Shown: one piece after another, positions 7,973 to 15,755 of the stretch
Layout of the letters: each line of letters opens with the position of its first letter
How positions within the stretch are numbered: position 1 is the stretch's first letter
From: Larkinella terrae
Lineage (GTDB): Bacteria; Bacteroidota; Bacteroidia; Cytophagales; Spirosomataceae
Assembly (NCBI RefSeq): GCF_009668025.1
Contig: NZ_WJXZ01000015.1
Location: 300,316 to 364,315, forward strand
DNA length: 64,000 nt
Direction of reading: 5' to 3'
Position numbers and translations under genes: made by a program
Notes under the pieces: model-generated
What the model saw: only the letters and a program-made list of their open reading frames with translations
Told to the model about the DNA's origin: nothing
The model's database searches: none

Positions 7973-8860
7973 ATGGTTTCGCTTTTTCTTGAACACATCC
8001 GCTACGAGAAACGCCTGAGTCACCATACGCTCACGGCCTATCGCATTGATATCGACCAGTTTCAGGATTACCTCAAAAGTCAGTACGAGCTGGAAAAACC
8101 CGAGACGGCAACTTTCCACCAGATTCGGTCGTGGATTGTCAGCCTGGTCGAAAGCGGTTTGGACAAGACGTCGGTGAATCGGAAAATTGCGACGCTCCGT
8201 AGTTTTTTCGGATTCATGCTCCGCCGGAAAGTGATTGAAACCGACCCAATGCTGAAAGTGTCGGCGTTGAAAACCAGCAAAAAAATACCGGTTTTTGTCG
8301 AGGAAAAGCCGATGGAAACGCTGCTGGACGATGTCGATTTCCCGGACGATTTCAAGGGATTGCGCGACAAGCTGGTGCTCGAACTGTTATACGGCACCGG
8401 CATCCGGCTGGCCGAACTGGTGGGGCTCAAAATGGCCGACGTGAATCTGTACGAAAAAACCATCACGGTTTTGGGCAAACGCAACAAACACCGGATCATT
8501 CCGGTTCCGCCCCCGCTGTTTGCCCTTATTCAACAATACCAGCAAACGAAAGAATCGGAATTTGAAGGCAAAGCCGACCCGGTTTACCTGATTCTGAGCG
8601 ACCAGGGCGTCAAGGCATATCCGGTTCTGATTCAGCGAATTGTGAAGCGGTATCTGGGATTGGTCACGACGCTTGAGAAGAAAAGTCCGCACGTGTTGCG
8701 CCATACTTACGCAACGCATTTACTCAACCGGGGCGCCGATCTGAACGCCATCAAGGATTTACTGGGGCACAGCAGTCTGGCCGCTACGCAAATTTATACG
8801 CACACGACCATCGACAAACTCAAGAAAGCGTACAATCAGGCGCATCCCAAGGCCGGGTAA
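7973..8860 (+). CDS. xerC: Tyrosine recombinase XerC-like
   Basis: This 295-residue protein has an N-terminal SAM-like core-binding domain (LSHHTLTAYRIDIDQFQDYL) and a C-terminal catalytic domain. The catalytic residues are visible: Arg in GTGIRLAELVGL, Lys in LGKRNKHR, HxxR in HVLRHTYATHLL, His in LLGHSSLAATQIYTH and the nucleophile Tyr in that last block. It should resolve chromosome dimers at dif together with a XerD partner. The ATG at 7973 is preferred because the longer frame begins in the rpsU terminator. Position after rpsU and the standard length argue for the housekeeping enzyme, not a mobile integrase. Confidence 0.9.
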   Translation: MVSLFLEHIRYEKRLSHHTLTAYRIDIDQFQDYLKSQYELEKPETATFHQIRSWIVSLVESGLDKTSVNRKIATLRSFFGFMLRRKVIETDPMLKVSALKTSKKIPVFVEEKPMETLLDDVDFPDDFKGLRDKLVLELLYGTGIRLAELVGLKMADVNLYEKTITVLGKRNKHRIIPVPPPLFALIQQYQQTKESEFEGKADPVYLILSDQGVKAYPVLIQRIVKRYLGLVTTLEKKSPHVLRHTYATHLLNRGADLNAIKDLLGHSSLAATQIYTHTTIDKLKKAYNQAHPKAG

Positions 8861-8896
8861 GTTGGCAGTCGCCGATCTGCTTACTACTTTTACGCC

Positions 8897-9649
8897 ATGA
8901 ATGCTCCAGCCCTTTCCGCCACCCTGCTCGATCTGATTCGGCAACAACCCGAGGCCGAAAAAGCCGTTGCCTACCTGACGCAACAGGCCGACACGTATCG
9001 CAACACGCCGACTCAGGCGGTTTTTTACCGCGTTTTTACGGCTCTCCCGCGCTTTGTTGGCAAACAGACGATTATCGTTTCGCCCGAAAAAAATCAGGAA
9101 ATACAGGCTCTACGGCCCGGTTTGACGGTCGATGGCTGGTCGCTCGACCGGCTGGCGCGCGTCTGGTGGTTGCGGCAACTTTCTTCGGATGATCCGGCGG
9201 TTTATTCCAGCACCATCGAAAACCTGTTTCGGGCGGCTGAAATGAATGAGCTGACGGCTTTGTATTCAGCCCTGCCCGTCCTTGATTACCCGGAACACTG
9301 GCGGTTTCAGGCCACCGAAGCCGTGCGGAATAACATGGGACCGGTGCAGGAAGCCATCATGTTGCACAATCCATATCCGGCGGAACAACTGGACGAACCA
9401 GCCTGGAATCAACTGATCATGAAGGCTTTCTTTACCGACAAACCAGTGGAAGAGATTACCGGTTTTGAAGAACGCACCAACGAAAAGCTGGCCCGAATCG
9501 CCATTGATTACGCCCAGGAACGCCGGGCGGCTGGTCGCACCATTCACCCGGCGTTGTGGACGCTCGTCAAACCGTTCGTAACCGACAGCAATCGGGCCGA
9601 ACTGGAAGAACTTTTCCGTATCCACGGACCAGCGGGCGCTTCCGTTTAG
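8897..9649 (+). CDS. eboA: EboA domain protein, first gene of the ebo cluster
   Basis: The 250-residue protein matches EboA, a family of unknown biochemical role found only with ebo clusters. It is helix-rich and contains the conserved tract WSLDRLARVWWLRQL plus AAEMNELTALYSALPVL and EHWRFQATEAVRNNMGPVQEAIMLHNPYP, which are the parts I recognise. It has no signal peptide or membrane segment, so it is probably cytoplasmic. In cyanobacteria the ebo cluster is needed for moving the scytonemin precursor to the periplasm. Here eboA is separated from eboB by two reverse-strand genes. It starts 36 bases after xerC. Confidence 0.82.
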   Translation: MNAPALSATLLDLIRQQPEAEKAVAYLTQQADTYRNTPTQAVFYRVFTALPRFVGKQTIIVSPEKNQEIQALRPGLTVDGWSLDRLARVWWLRQLSSDDPAVYSSTIENLFRAAEMNELTALYSALPVLDYPEHWRFQATEAVRNNMGPVQEAIMLHNPYPAEQLDEPAWNQLIMKAFFTDKPVEEITGFEERTNEKLARIAIDYAQERRAAGRTIHPALWTLVKPFVTDSNRAELEELFRIHGPAGASV

Positions 9650-9667
9650 TCCGCGGATACGTCTACG

Positions 9668-10348
9668 TTACAACCATCGATACGACAAACCGACGGAGAA
9701 CAACAGATTGCTGCTGTTTTTCAGCTCGTTATATTTAAAAAATACGTTCTGATACTGCGCCTGGACTTCACCACCGAGGTTGCTGTTCCTGCCAAACTGA
9801 AACTTAGCGCCGACCGCCGGGGCCAAAACCGCCCGAATACCCGTCTTCTGATCGACCAGCGTGCCGTAATATTTGGCGTAATCAACGTAAGCACCACCGG
9901 CTCCCAATTGCAGATACGGCCTGAAAACCGACTGGATATTATTCAGATAAACTGATCCAATGGCCAGCAACGGCACGACGTTCAGTGATCGGGTTTGGAC
10001 CGCCGAGATTTCCGAACCATCGTCGAAGGTGTACACCTGGCGCGGCAACCGCTCACTCACGTATTGCTGGCCAATCCGCGCACCCACCGAAAACCGCCCC
10101 GGAAACATGGCTTCCACCGCCAGCCCAAAATTGCGGTTTCCCGTTTTGTCGATGAAATTCTGCTGGCTACCCATCGGTAAACCGACGCCGTAAAAAACCG
10201 TCGCCCGGCCCGACACGAAGCGTTCGTAAAGTGAATTATTAAAGTTTTGGGAGCGCTCTTTCATTTCCCGCTCCTCTTTATCCGACTGAGCCACCGCACC
10301 CAGCGCCCAGATTAGCCCCAGCAAGCTAAATATGATTCTCTTTTTCAT
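9668..10348 (-). CDS. Outer membrane beta-barrel protein
   Basis: The 226-residue product has a signal peptide (MKKRIIFSLLGLIWALGAVAQ) and a body of alternating strands with YGVGLPMGSQQNF, FSVGARIGQQYV, FRPYLQLGAGGAYVDYAKYYG and a C-terminal strand ending NLLFSVGLSYRWL, as expected for small eight- to ten-stranded barrels inserted by BamA. No specific ligand can be inferred. It is convergent with eboA (18 bases between stops) and lies downstream of the DUF4136 lipoprotein on the same strand, so the two probably form an envelope operon. Confidence 0.8.
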   Translation of the reverse strand: MKKRIIFSLLGLIWALGAVAQSDKEEREMKERSQNFNNSLYERFVSGRATVFYGVGLPMGSQQNFIDKTGNRNFGLAVEAMFPGRFSVGARIGQQYVSERLPRQVYTFDDGSEISAVQTRSLNVVPLLAIGSVYLNNIQSVFRPYLQLGAGGAYVDYAKYYGTLVDQKTGIRAVLAPAVGAKFQFGRNSNLGGEVQAQYQNVFFKYNELKNSSNLLFSVGLSYRWL

Positions 10349-10371
10349 GGTTCTCGTTAGAAAAAAGATAC

Positions 10372-10435
10372 GAGATGTGAGACAAGAGACTTTTTTGTCT
10401 CACATCTCCTGTCTCTACTCTTTTGTCTCTTTTAA
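10372..10435. repeat. Word-built inverted repeat (GAGACAAGAG type)
   Basis: A perfect 14-base arm, GAGATGTGAGACAA (10372-10385), pairs with 10395-10408 across a nine-base loop. The same GAGACAA/GAGACA words continue rightward to 10435 through the last five codons and stop of the DUF4136 gene. It lies 24 bases upstream of the barrel-protein start codon. Confidence 0.88.
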
Positions 10436-11065
10436 ATACGTTGACTGATCGAACACTTTGGTAATAATGGAATCAACGGACGTTTCGTCGAAGATGCCGT
10501 TGCCACGAATCTGGGCTTGCCACACAACGTTCAGCTTCTGATCGGCGGTGTTGGGGTTCTTCAGATCGATCAGTTGGATCAACCAGTAGGTGTCACTTAC
10601 CTCGTAAAATGAATAATAGCTGGGATAATACGGACTATAACCGCCGAAGCCGCCCAGACCGCCGTAGCCCCAATAATCCAGGTAATACGCGGAATACGGA
10701 TTTGAGGTAACGCCCACGTAGCTATTGTTGATTTTCATAACGGCGAGGCCCAAATCCGGATTGGTATTCCGGTTCACGCGCTGGTAGCCCAGTCCGGTCA
10801 TCGTTTGCGCCAGTTTATCCAGCACGCGCTGGTCGAGGGTCGACATCGATACGGTTTGCCGGTCATTCACCATTTCCACCACCGAGTCCGGCAGGCTGTA
10901 CGTTTTATAGTTCGCAAAATTGACCGAACGGTCGTGATTGGTAATAAAAACCTGGCTGTCTTCCGGCGTCAGGTCGTTGAGCGGGTCGGGTCGGCAGGAA
11001 CTGACTCCACTTCCAATCCCTCCACAAATGCTCGCCCACAGCAGAATCTGAAATACGGTTTTCAT
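10415..11065 (-). CDS. DUF4136 lipoprotein
   Basis: The 216-residue protein begins with a lipoprotein signal ending GVSSC (cysteine about residue 24), then the DUF4136 domain with VNFANYKTYSLPDSV and a second half containing YWLIQLIDLKNP and VVWQAQIRGNG. A Gly/Tyr-rich insert (GYGGLGGFGGYSPYYPSYYS) sits mid-protein. DUF4136 lipoproteins are common in Bacteroidota envelopes; their function is unknown. Its C-terminus KETKE is encoded by the same GAGACA words that build the adjoining inverted repeat, so the tail may be repeat-derived. Confidence 0.82.
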   Translation of the reverse strand: MKTVFQILLWASICGGIGSGVSSCRPDPLNDLTPEDSQVFITNHDRSVNFANYKTYSLPDSVVEMVNDRQTVSMSTLDQRVLDKLAQTMTGLGYQRVNRNTNPDLGLAVMKINNSYVGVTSNPYSAYYLDYWGYGGLGGFGGYSPYYPSYYSFYEVSDTYWLIQLIDLKNPNTADQKLNVVWQAQIRGNGIFDETSVDSIITKVFDQSTYLKETKE

Positions 11066-11266
11066 GATGTTGAATTACTTTTTACTTAGCTTACTTTTTA
11101 AATAAATAACGATAAATGCATCGTTTTTGATTAACCAAACGGTTTTGGATTCAGTTTTTAATTAAAATCTAATGGGGTACCGATCGACTTGTTTCGCTTT
11201 TTTGAGTATGATTCGCTTTGAAAAATCTTACCTAAAGAAAAACACGGGCTAAAGTCAACGGGCACG

Positions 11267-11297
11267 TTGCAACTCGGTTGAAGCCCGACTACCTTTG
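11267..11297 (+). promoter_or_regulatory. Promoter for eboB
   Basis: TTG at 11267-11269, 20 bases, then TACCTTTG at 11290-11297 fits the Bacteroidota consensus. The predicted start of transcription near 11304 leaves a leader of about 15 bases before the ATG at 11319. This gives eboB onward its own promoter, independent of eboA. Confidence 0.82.
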
Positions 11298-11318
11298 CTT
11301 TTTAAAGCCGATAAACCC

Positions 11319-12251
11319 ATGAGTTTTTTAGATACAGTACGCGGGATGAAGTTTTTTGACATGCACGTTCACATGACATCCCGCACCACCGATGATTATC
11401 AGGCAATGGCCGACGCCGGGATTGTGGCCGTGATCGAACCGGCTTTCTGGCTCGGACAGCCGCGCACGGGCGTCGATTCATTTCGCGATTACTTTGCCAG
11501 CCTGGTGGGCTGGGAGCGGTTTCGGGCCTCCCAGTTCGGCATCCGGCATTATTGCACCATCGGCCTGAACTCCAAGGAGGCCAACAACGAAGCGCTGGCC
11601 GAGCAGGTGATGGAAATTCTGCCGTTGTTTATCTACAAGGAAGGCGTGGTCGGCGTCGGCGAAATTGGTTTCGACGATCAGACTCCCGCCGAAGAAAAAT
11701 ACTACCGGGCGCAGCTGGATCTGGCCAAAGAAGCCGGTTTGCCGGTGCAGATTCACACGCCCCACCGCGACAAAAAACAGGGCACCAGCCGCAGCATGGA
11801 CATCGCGCTCGAGCACGGCCTGGACCCCGGACTGGTGATTGTCGATCACAATAACGAAGAAACCGTCAAGGAAGTCCTCGATCGGGGTTTCTGGGCCGGT
11901 TTCACGATTTATCCCTTTACGAAAATGGGGAACGAGCGCATGGTCGAAGTGGTGAAACAGTATGGCCCCGAGCGGATTATGATCAATTCGGCCGCCGATT
12001 GGGGCATCAGCGATCCGCTGGCCTTGCCCAAAACCGCGGCCCTGATGAAAGAAAGCGGTATCTCCGACGAAACCATCCGACTGGTAACTTTTGAGAATGC
12101 CGTCACCGCTTTTGCGCAAAGCGGCCAGATCAGCCTCGCCGATTTCGACCAACCCGTCGACGTCGACCAAAGCCAGCGGTACAACGGCAGTTCCATCCTC
12201 CGCGGTGGCCAGGCCCCCCGGGTAGATAAATCATCAACCATAATAAAATAA
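11319..12251 (+). CDS. eboB: EboB, TatD-family metal-dependent hydrolase
   Basis: The 310-residue TIM-barrel protein opens with the metal motif FFDMHVHMTSRT and has GVGEIGFDDQTPAEEKYYRAQLDLAKEAGLP split as in TatD hydrolases, with VQIHTPHRDK and VIVDHNNEE supplying further metal histidines. TatD enzymes are nucleases or amidohydrolase-like; the EboB substrate is unknown. The ATG at 11319 is chosen; an in-frame TTG at 11295 lies within the promoter -7 box. It is followed by a hairpin and eboC. Confidence 0.9.
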   Translation: MSFLDTVRGMKFFDMHVHMTSRTTDDYQAMADAGIVAVIEPAFWLGQPRTGVDSFRDYFASLVGWERFRASQFGIRHYCTIGLNSKEANNEALAEQVMEILPLFIYKEGVVGVGEIGFDDQTPAEEKYYRAQLDLAKEAGLPVQIHTPHRDKKQGTSRSMDIALEHGLDPGLVIVDHNNEETVKEVLDRGFWAGFTIYPFTKMGNERMVEVVKQYGPERIMINSAADWGISDPLALPKTAALMKESGISDETIRLVTFENAVTAFAQSGQISLADFDQPVDVDQSQRYNGSSILRGGQAPRVDKSSTIIK

Positions 12252-12328
12252 ATGAATAATGAATAATGAACAATGAATTGGCTTCCGCTTCTAATCATTG
12301 TTCATTATTCATTGTTCATTGTTCATTT
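12251..12328. repeat. Word-built inverted repeat (AATGAATAATG type)
   Basis: The left side is made of AATGAATAATGAACAATGA words (12251-12276). A perfect 19-base arm at 12258-12276 pairs with 12295-12313, and complementary words continue to 12328. The right end lies two bases from the eboC start codon, so the hairpin would enclose the leader of eboC. Confidence 0.9.
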
Positions 12329-12330
12329 CA

Positions 12331-13206
12331 ATGCTCCTTCCCCTCCTCCGCCTAACCCGCCCTGCCAATCTCGTCACCGCCGTTGCTGATGTCATGGCGG
12401 GAATGGCGATTGCCGGGTACTACGTTATTCCTGATGCCGACCCGGCGCCGGTGGGCTGGCTCTGCCTCTCGACGGTCGGACTCTATGGCGGTGGCGTGGT
12501 GTTCAATGATGTTTTCGATGCGGAACTCGACGCCGTCGAACGGCCCGAACGACCCATTCCGAGCGGACTGGTTAGTCTGACGCAGGCGGCTTTGCTGGGC
12601 GGTTTGTTGTTGGCCATCGGTATCAGCGCGGCCTTTATGGTCAATTCAACGGCGGGTTTGCTGGCCGTCGCGATCAGTGTGGCGTCGCTGGTATATGATA
12701 AATTCGGCAAACACAACGCCATCCTCGGCCCCTTGAATATGGGACTTTGCCGGGGTTTGAACCTCGCGTTGGGAATGAGTGCATTACCCGATCAACTGAC
12801 GCTCTGGGCTTCGCTGGGTGTCATTCCGATCGTTTACATTGCCGCCATCACCATGATCAGCCGGGGCGAAGTACACGGCGGAAATCCGATGGTTTTGCGG
12901 GTTGCGGGTTTGCTGTATGGCCTGGTCATCGGCTGCATCGGCGCAATTGCCCAACAACAAAGTCAGCTCGGAACCGCCATCCCGTTCCTGTTGCTCTTCG
13001 GTTATTTTATTTTTCCACCCCTCTGGCTGGCCATCCGCGAACCGTCGGGACGCAACATTGGTATGGCCGTCAAATCGGGCGTATTGTCCCTGATTGTGAT
13101 GAATGCGGCTTGGGTAGCCGCATTTGCCTCATTTCCACTGGCCATGCTGGTGGCCTGTCTGCTCCCTTTGTCGCGACTGCTGGCGAAAGTTTTTGCCGTC
13201 ACCTAG
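12331..13206 (+). CDS. eboC: EboC, UbiA-like prenyltransferase
   Basis: This 291-residue integral membrane protein belongs to the UbiA superfamily, with about nine hydrophobic segments. The first aspartate-rich motif reads NDVFDAELDAVERPERPIPSG and the second is reduced to YDKFGKHN. The family transfers prenyl groups to aromatic or sugar-like acceptors; the EboC acceptor is not known. The ATG at 12331 is preferred because a longer frame (12298) would be read through the inverted repeat. It follows eboB on the same strand. Confidence 0.9.
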   Translation: MLLPLLRLTRPANLVTAVADVMAGMAIAGYYVIPDADPAPVGWLCLSTVGLYGGGVVFNDVFDAELDAVERPERPIPSGLVSLTQAALLGGLLLAIGISAAFMVNSTAGLLAVAISVASLVYDKFGKHNAILGPLNMGLCRGLNLALGMSALPDQLTLWASLGVIPIVYIAAITMISRGEVHGGNPMVLRVAGLLYGLVIGCIGAIAQQQSQLGTAIPFLLLFGYFIFPPLWLAIREPSGRNIGMAVKSGVLSLIVMNAAWVAAFASFPLAMLVACLLPLSRLLAKVFAVT

Positions 13207-13266
13207 CCGAACGCATCCGGCTATTACGTTGTTTTAAAAGACAAACTGTCAGTTTTGTTTTTTAAG

Positions 13267-13274
13267 TACCTTTG
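13267..13274 (+). promoter_or_regulatory. Possible -7 promoter element for eboD
   Basis: TACCTTTG at 13267-13274 is a perfect -7 box 27 bases before the eboD ATG. No TTG stands at the expected 19-20 base distance upstream; the nearest are at 9 and 35 bases. It could be a secondary promoter inside the ebo cluster. Confidence 0.5.
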
Positions 13275-13301
13275 CATTCTATTTTAATCATTATTTCGGG
13301 A

Positions 13302-14450
13302 ATGAATACCCTTCACCAATCCTTCAGCGTTCCGTTCACCTACGACGTATTTTTTTCTGATCGTCTGTTTGAAAGTACCAATCCGACTTTACTTGAGTTT
13401 TTGAAAAACCGGCATACGGAAGGGTTTCGTAAAAAGCTTTTATTCGTTCTGGATGAGGGGGTTACGGCCAGTCATCCGGACTTACTGAATCAGATCAAAG
13501 CGTATTTTTCCCGGGTTTCAATTGTCGAACTGGTTCCTGATCTGATCGTTATTCCCGGTGGCGAAGGGTCAAAAAATGATCCGGCGCTCGTGGATCAGCT
13601 CATCGACGCCGTTGATCGGTACGGTATCGACCGGCATTCCTACATTATTGCCGTCGGAGGTGGTTCGGTGCTGGATCTTGTGGGCTATGTGGCCGCAATT
13701 TCGCACCGGGGCATCCGGCACATCCGGATTCCGACGACAGTTCTGTCGCAAAACGATTCCGGGATTGGCGTCAAAAACGGCGTTAATTACAAGGGCAAGA
13801 AAAACTTTCTCGGTTCCTTTGCTCCACCCATAGCAGTTTTCAACGATGCCGATTTTCTGAAAACGCTCGACGACCGCGACTGGCGAGCGGGCATTTCCGA
13901 AGCCATTAAAGTAGCTTTGATAAAAGACAAGCCGTTCTTCGAGTGGCTCGAAACGCAAGCCGAAAAACTGGCCGCCCGCGATCTGGACACGATGCAGCAG
14001 TTGATTCACCGCTGTGCCGAACTCCACCTCGACCACATTGCCAGCGGAGATCCCTTCGAAATGGGCTCGTCGCGGCCCCTGGATTTTGGACACTGGAGCG
14101 CTCATAAACTCGAACAACTTACTGATTTTGAGATTCGGCACGGCGAGGCCGTCGCCATCGGCATTGCGGTTGATAGCCTTTATTCGCAGCGCCTGGGCTG
14201 GCTGAGCGAAACCGACGCCAACCGCATTCTGAACCTGGAACGGACGCTCGGCTTTCCTCTCTTCCATCCGGCGCTGGACGGCGACGGCGTGTTGAAAGGA
14301 CTGGATGAATTCCGCGAACACCTCGGCGGCCAACTGACCATCATGCTGCTCAAAGCGATTGGTAAAGGCGTGGAAGTCCACGAAATGGATCAGGAACTGA
14401 TTCGCGAAGTCATTGGGATCTTAAAAGAAGACGAAATACAACCTGCATGA
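13302..14450 (+). CDS. eboD: EboD, 3-dehydroquinate synthase-like sugar phosphate cyclase
   Basis: The 382-residue protein has the dehydroquinate synthase fold: NAD loop VGGGSVLDLVGYVAA, IPTTVLSQNDSGIGVKNGVN, and metal ligands in ISEAIKVALI, LDFGHWSAHKLE and RHGEAVAIGIAVDS. Housekeeping AroB usually has HS/AKxEE variants here, and the gene context points to the EboD subgroup, which may cyclise a sugar phosphate other than DAHP. The start at 13302 is chosen because the longer frame would begin in the -7 box. Its stop overlaps the eboE start as ATGA. Confidence 0.9.
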   Translation: MNTLHQSFSVPFTYDVFFSDRLFESTNPTLLEFLKNRHTEGFRKKLLFVLDEGVTASHPDLLNQIKAYFSRVSIVELVPDLIVIPGGEGSKNDPALVDQLIDAVDRYGIDRHSYIIAVGGGSVLDLVGYVAAISHRGIRHIRIPTTVLSQNDSGIGVKNGVNYKGKKNFLGSFAPPIAVFNDADFLKTLDDRDWRAGISEAIKVALIKDKPFFEWLETQAEKLAARDLDTMQQLIHRCAELHLDHIASGDPFEMGSSRPLDFGHWSAHKLEQLTDFEIRHGEAVAIGIAVDSLYSQRLGWLSETDANRILNLERTLGFPLFHPALDGDGVLKGLDEFREHLGGQLTIMLLKAIGKGVEVHEMDQELIREVIGILKEDEIQPA

Positions 14451-15676
14451 AAACCCCGCTGGGACATCTCGGTTACTGCACGAATATTCATGCCGGTGAA
14501 CATTGGGCGGAGCATTTCGCTGCCTTGCAACAGGCTATTCCGACCATCAAGCAACGGCTCTCGCCCGATGCGCCGTTTGGAATCGGCCTGCGGTTATCCA
14601 ACATCGCCAGTCAGGAAATCAACCAGCCGGAGCGTCTGACCGAGTTTCAGAACTGGCTGGCCGAAAACGATTGCTACATCTTCACGATGAACGGTTTTCC
14701 GTACGGCGGTTTTCACCGCACCCGCGTGAAGGATCAGGTTCACACGCCCGACTGGCAAACGCCCGAACGTGTCGATTACACCATCCGGCTGTTTCGCCAA
14801 CTGGCGTTTCTGCTACCCAAAAATGGGCCAAATGGCATCGTTGAAGCCGGAATTTCGACTTCTCCGCTCTCCTATCGGCACTGGTTTCAGTGGGAAAAAC
14901 CGGGGGAGCGCGACCGGGTTTTTGAAGTGACGACGCAGCGCTTGATGACGGTGGTGGAAGAACTGGTACGCATCAAGCAACAGGATGGCATCAGCCTGCA
15001 CCTCGATCTCGAACCCGAACCCGACGGATTGCTGGAAACCGCTGACGAATTCATCGAATGGTTTAACCTGTATCTGCTACCCATTGGCATTGAACGGCTG
15101 AACGACGAATTCGGCTGGTCGGCGGGCGAGTGCGAAGCGGCTTTGCGCGAACACGTCCAGCTTTGCTACGACGTTTGCCACTTTGCGGTCGGGTATGAAC
15201 GCCCGGAAGAAGTGCTGAAAAAGCTGAAAGACAACGACCTGAAAGTGGGTAAAATCCAGATCAGTGCGGCCTTGAAAGCAACTTTTCCGGTGGAACGAAA
15301 CAGCCGGGAAGCAGTTTTGGATCAATTCCGGCAGTTCAACGAACCGACCTATCTGCATCAGGTGGTGGCCCGGAATTCAGACGGCGAATTGCTCCGGTTT
15401 CCGGATTTGCCAGAAGCCCTGCAGGCTTTCAACAAAAACCACGTCGAATGGCGGTCGCACTTCCACGTCCCGCTGTTTGTGGACGATTACGGCCTGCTGC
15501 AATCGACCCAGGATGATATTGTCGAAGTGATTCGTTTACAGAAACAAACCCCATTTACAACCCAGATGGAAGTCGAAACTTACACCTGGGAAGTGCTGCC
15601 CGAAGATCTCAAACAACGGTTGAATGATTCGATTGTACGGGAAATGGAATGGGTCGTAAATGAGATTAAGAAATAG
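14447..15676 (+). CDS. eboE: EboE, TIM-barrel sugar isomerase-like protein
   Basis: The 409-residue protein is EboE, distantly related to xylose isomerase-like TIM barrels. Recognisable tracts are LGYCTNIHAGEHW at the N-terminus, NGFPYGGFHRTRVKD, LHLDLEPEPDGLLE and LCYDVCHFAVGYE, with acidic and histidine residues in positions fit for metal binding. Its reaction is unknown; co-occurrence with EboD suggests sequential work on one sugar-derived substrate. The ATGA overlap with eboD indicates translational coupling. Confidence 0.88.
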   Translation: MKTPLGHLGYCTNIHAGEHWAEHFAALQQAIPTIKQRLSPDAPFGIGLRLSNIASQEINQPERLTEFQNWLAENDCYIFTMNGFPYGGFHRTRVKDQVHTPDWQTPERVDYTIRLFRQLAFLLPKNGPNGIVEAGISTSPLSYRHWFQWEKPGERDRVFEVTTQRLMTVVEELVRIKQQDGISLHLDLEPEPDGLLETADEFIEWFNLYLLPIGIERLNDEFGWSAGECEAALREHVQLCYDVCHFAVGYERPEEVLKKLKDNDLKVGKIQISAALKATFPVERNSREAVLDQFRQFNEPTYLHQVVARNSDGELLRFPDLPEALQAFNKNHVEWRSHFHVPLFVDDYGLLQSTQDDIVEVIRLQKQTPFTTQMEVETYTWEVLPEDLKQRLNDSIVREMEWVVNEIKK

Positions 15677-15677
15677 A

Positions 15678-15750
15678 AATAACGAATAATGAATAACGAA
15701 TGTTGAAATAGCTCCGCACACGTTCGATATTCGGTGTTCGATATTATACC
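15678..15750. repeat. Degenerate word-built inverted repeat between eboE and eboF
   Basis: The left side reads in AACGAATAATGAATAACG words and the right side in the complement of ATATCGAACACCGAATATCG. About 18 of 24 core positions pair. The right side ends five bases before the eboF ATG. It is the weakest member of the set. Confidence 0.55.
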
Positions 15751-15755
15751 TTGCT

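Noticed and set aside
7973..8860. Mobile-element integrase reading of the xerC-like gene
   Set aside because: It follows rpsU as in other Bacteroidota, has standard XerC length, and no attachment site or cargo boundary could be seen.
8862..8892. TTG-N20-TACTTTTA as a promoter for eboA
   Set aside because: The last base of the -7 box is wrong and only four bases separate it from the ATG, which would require a leaderless mRNA. Read-through from xerC is simpler.
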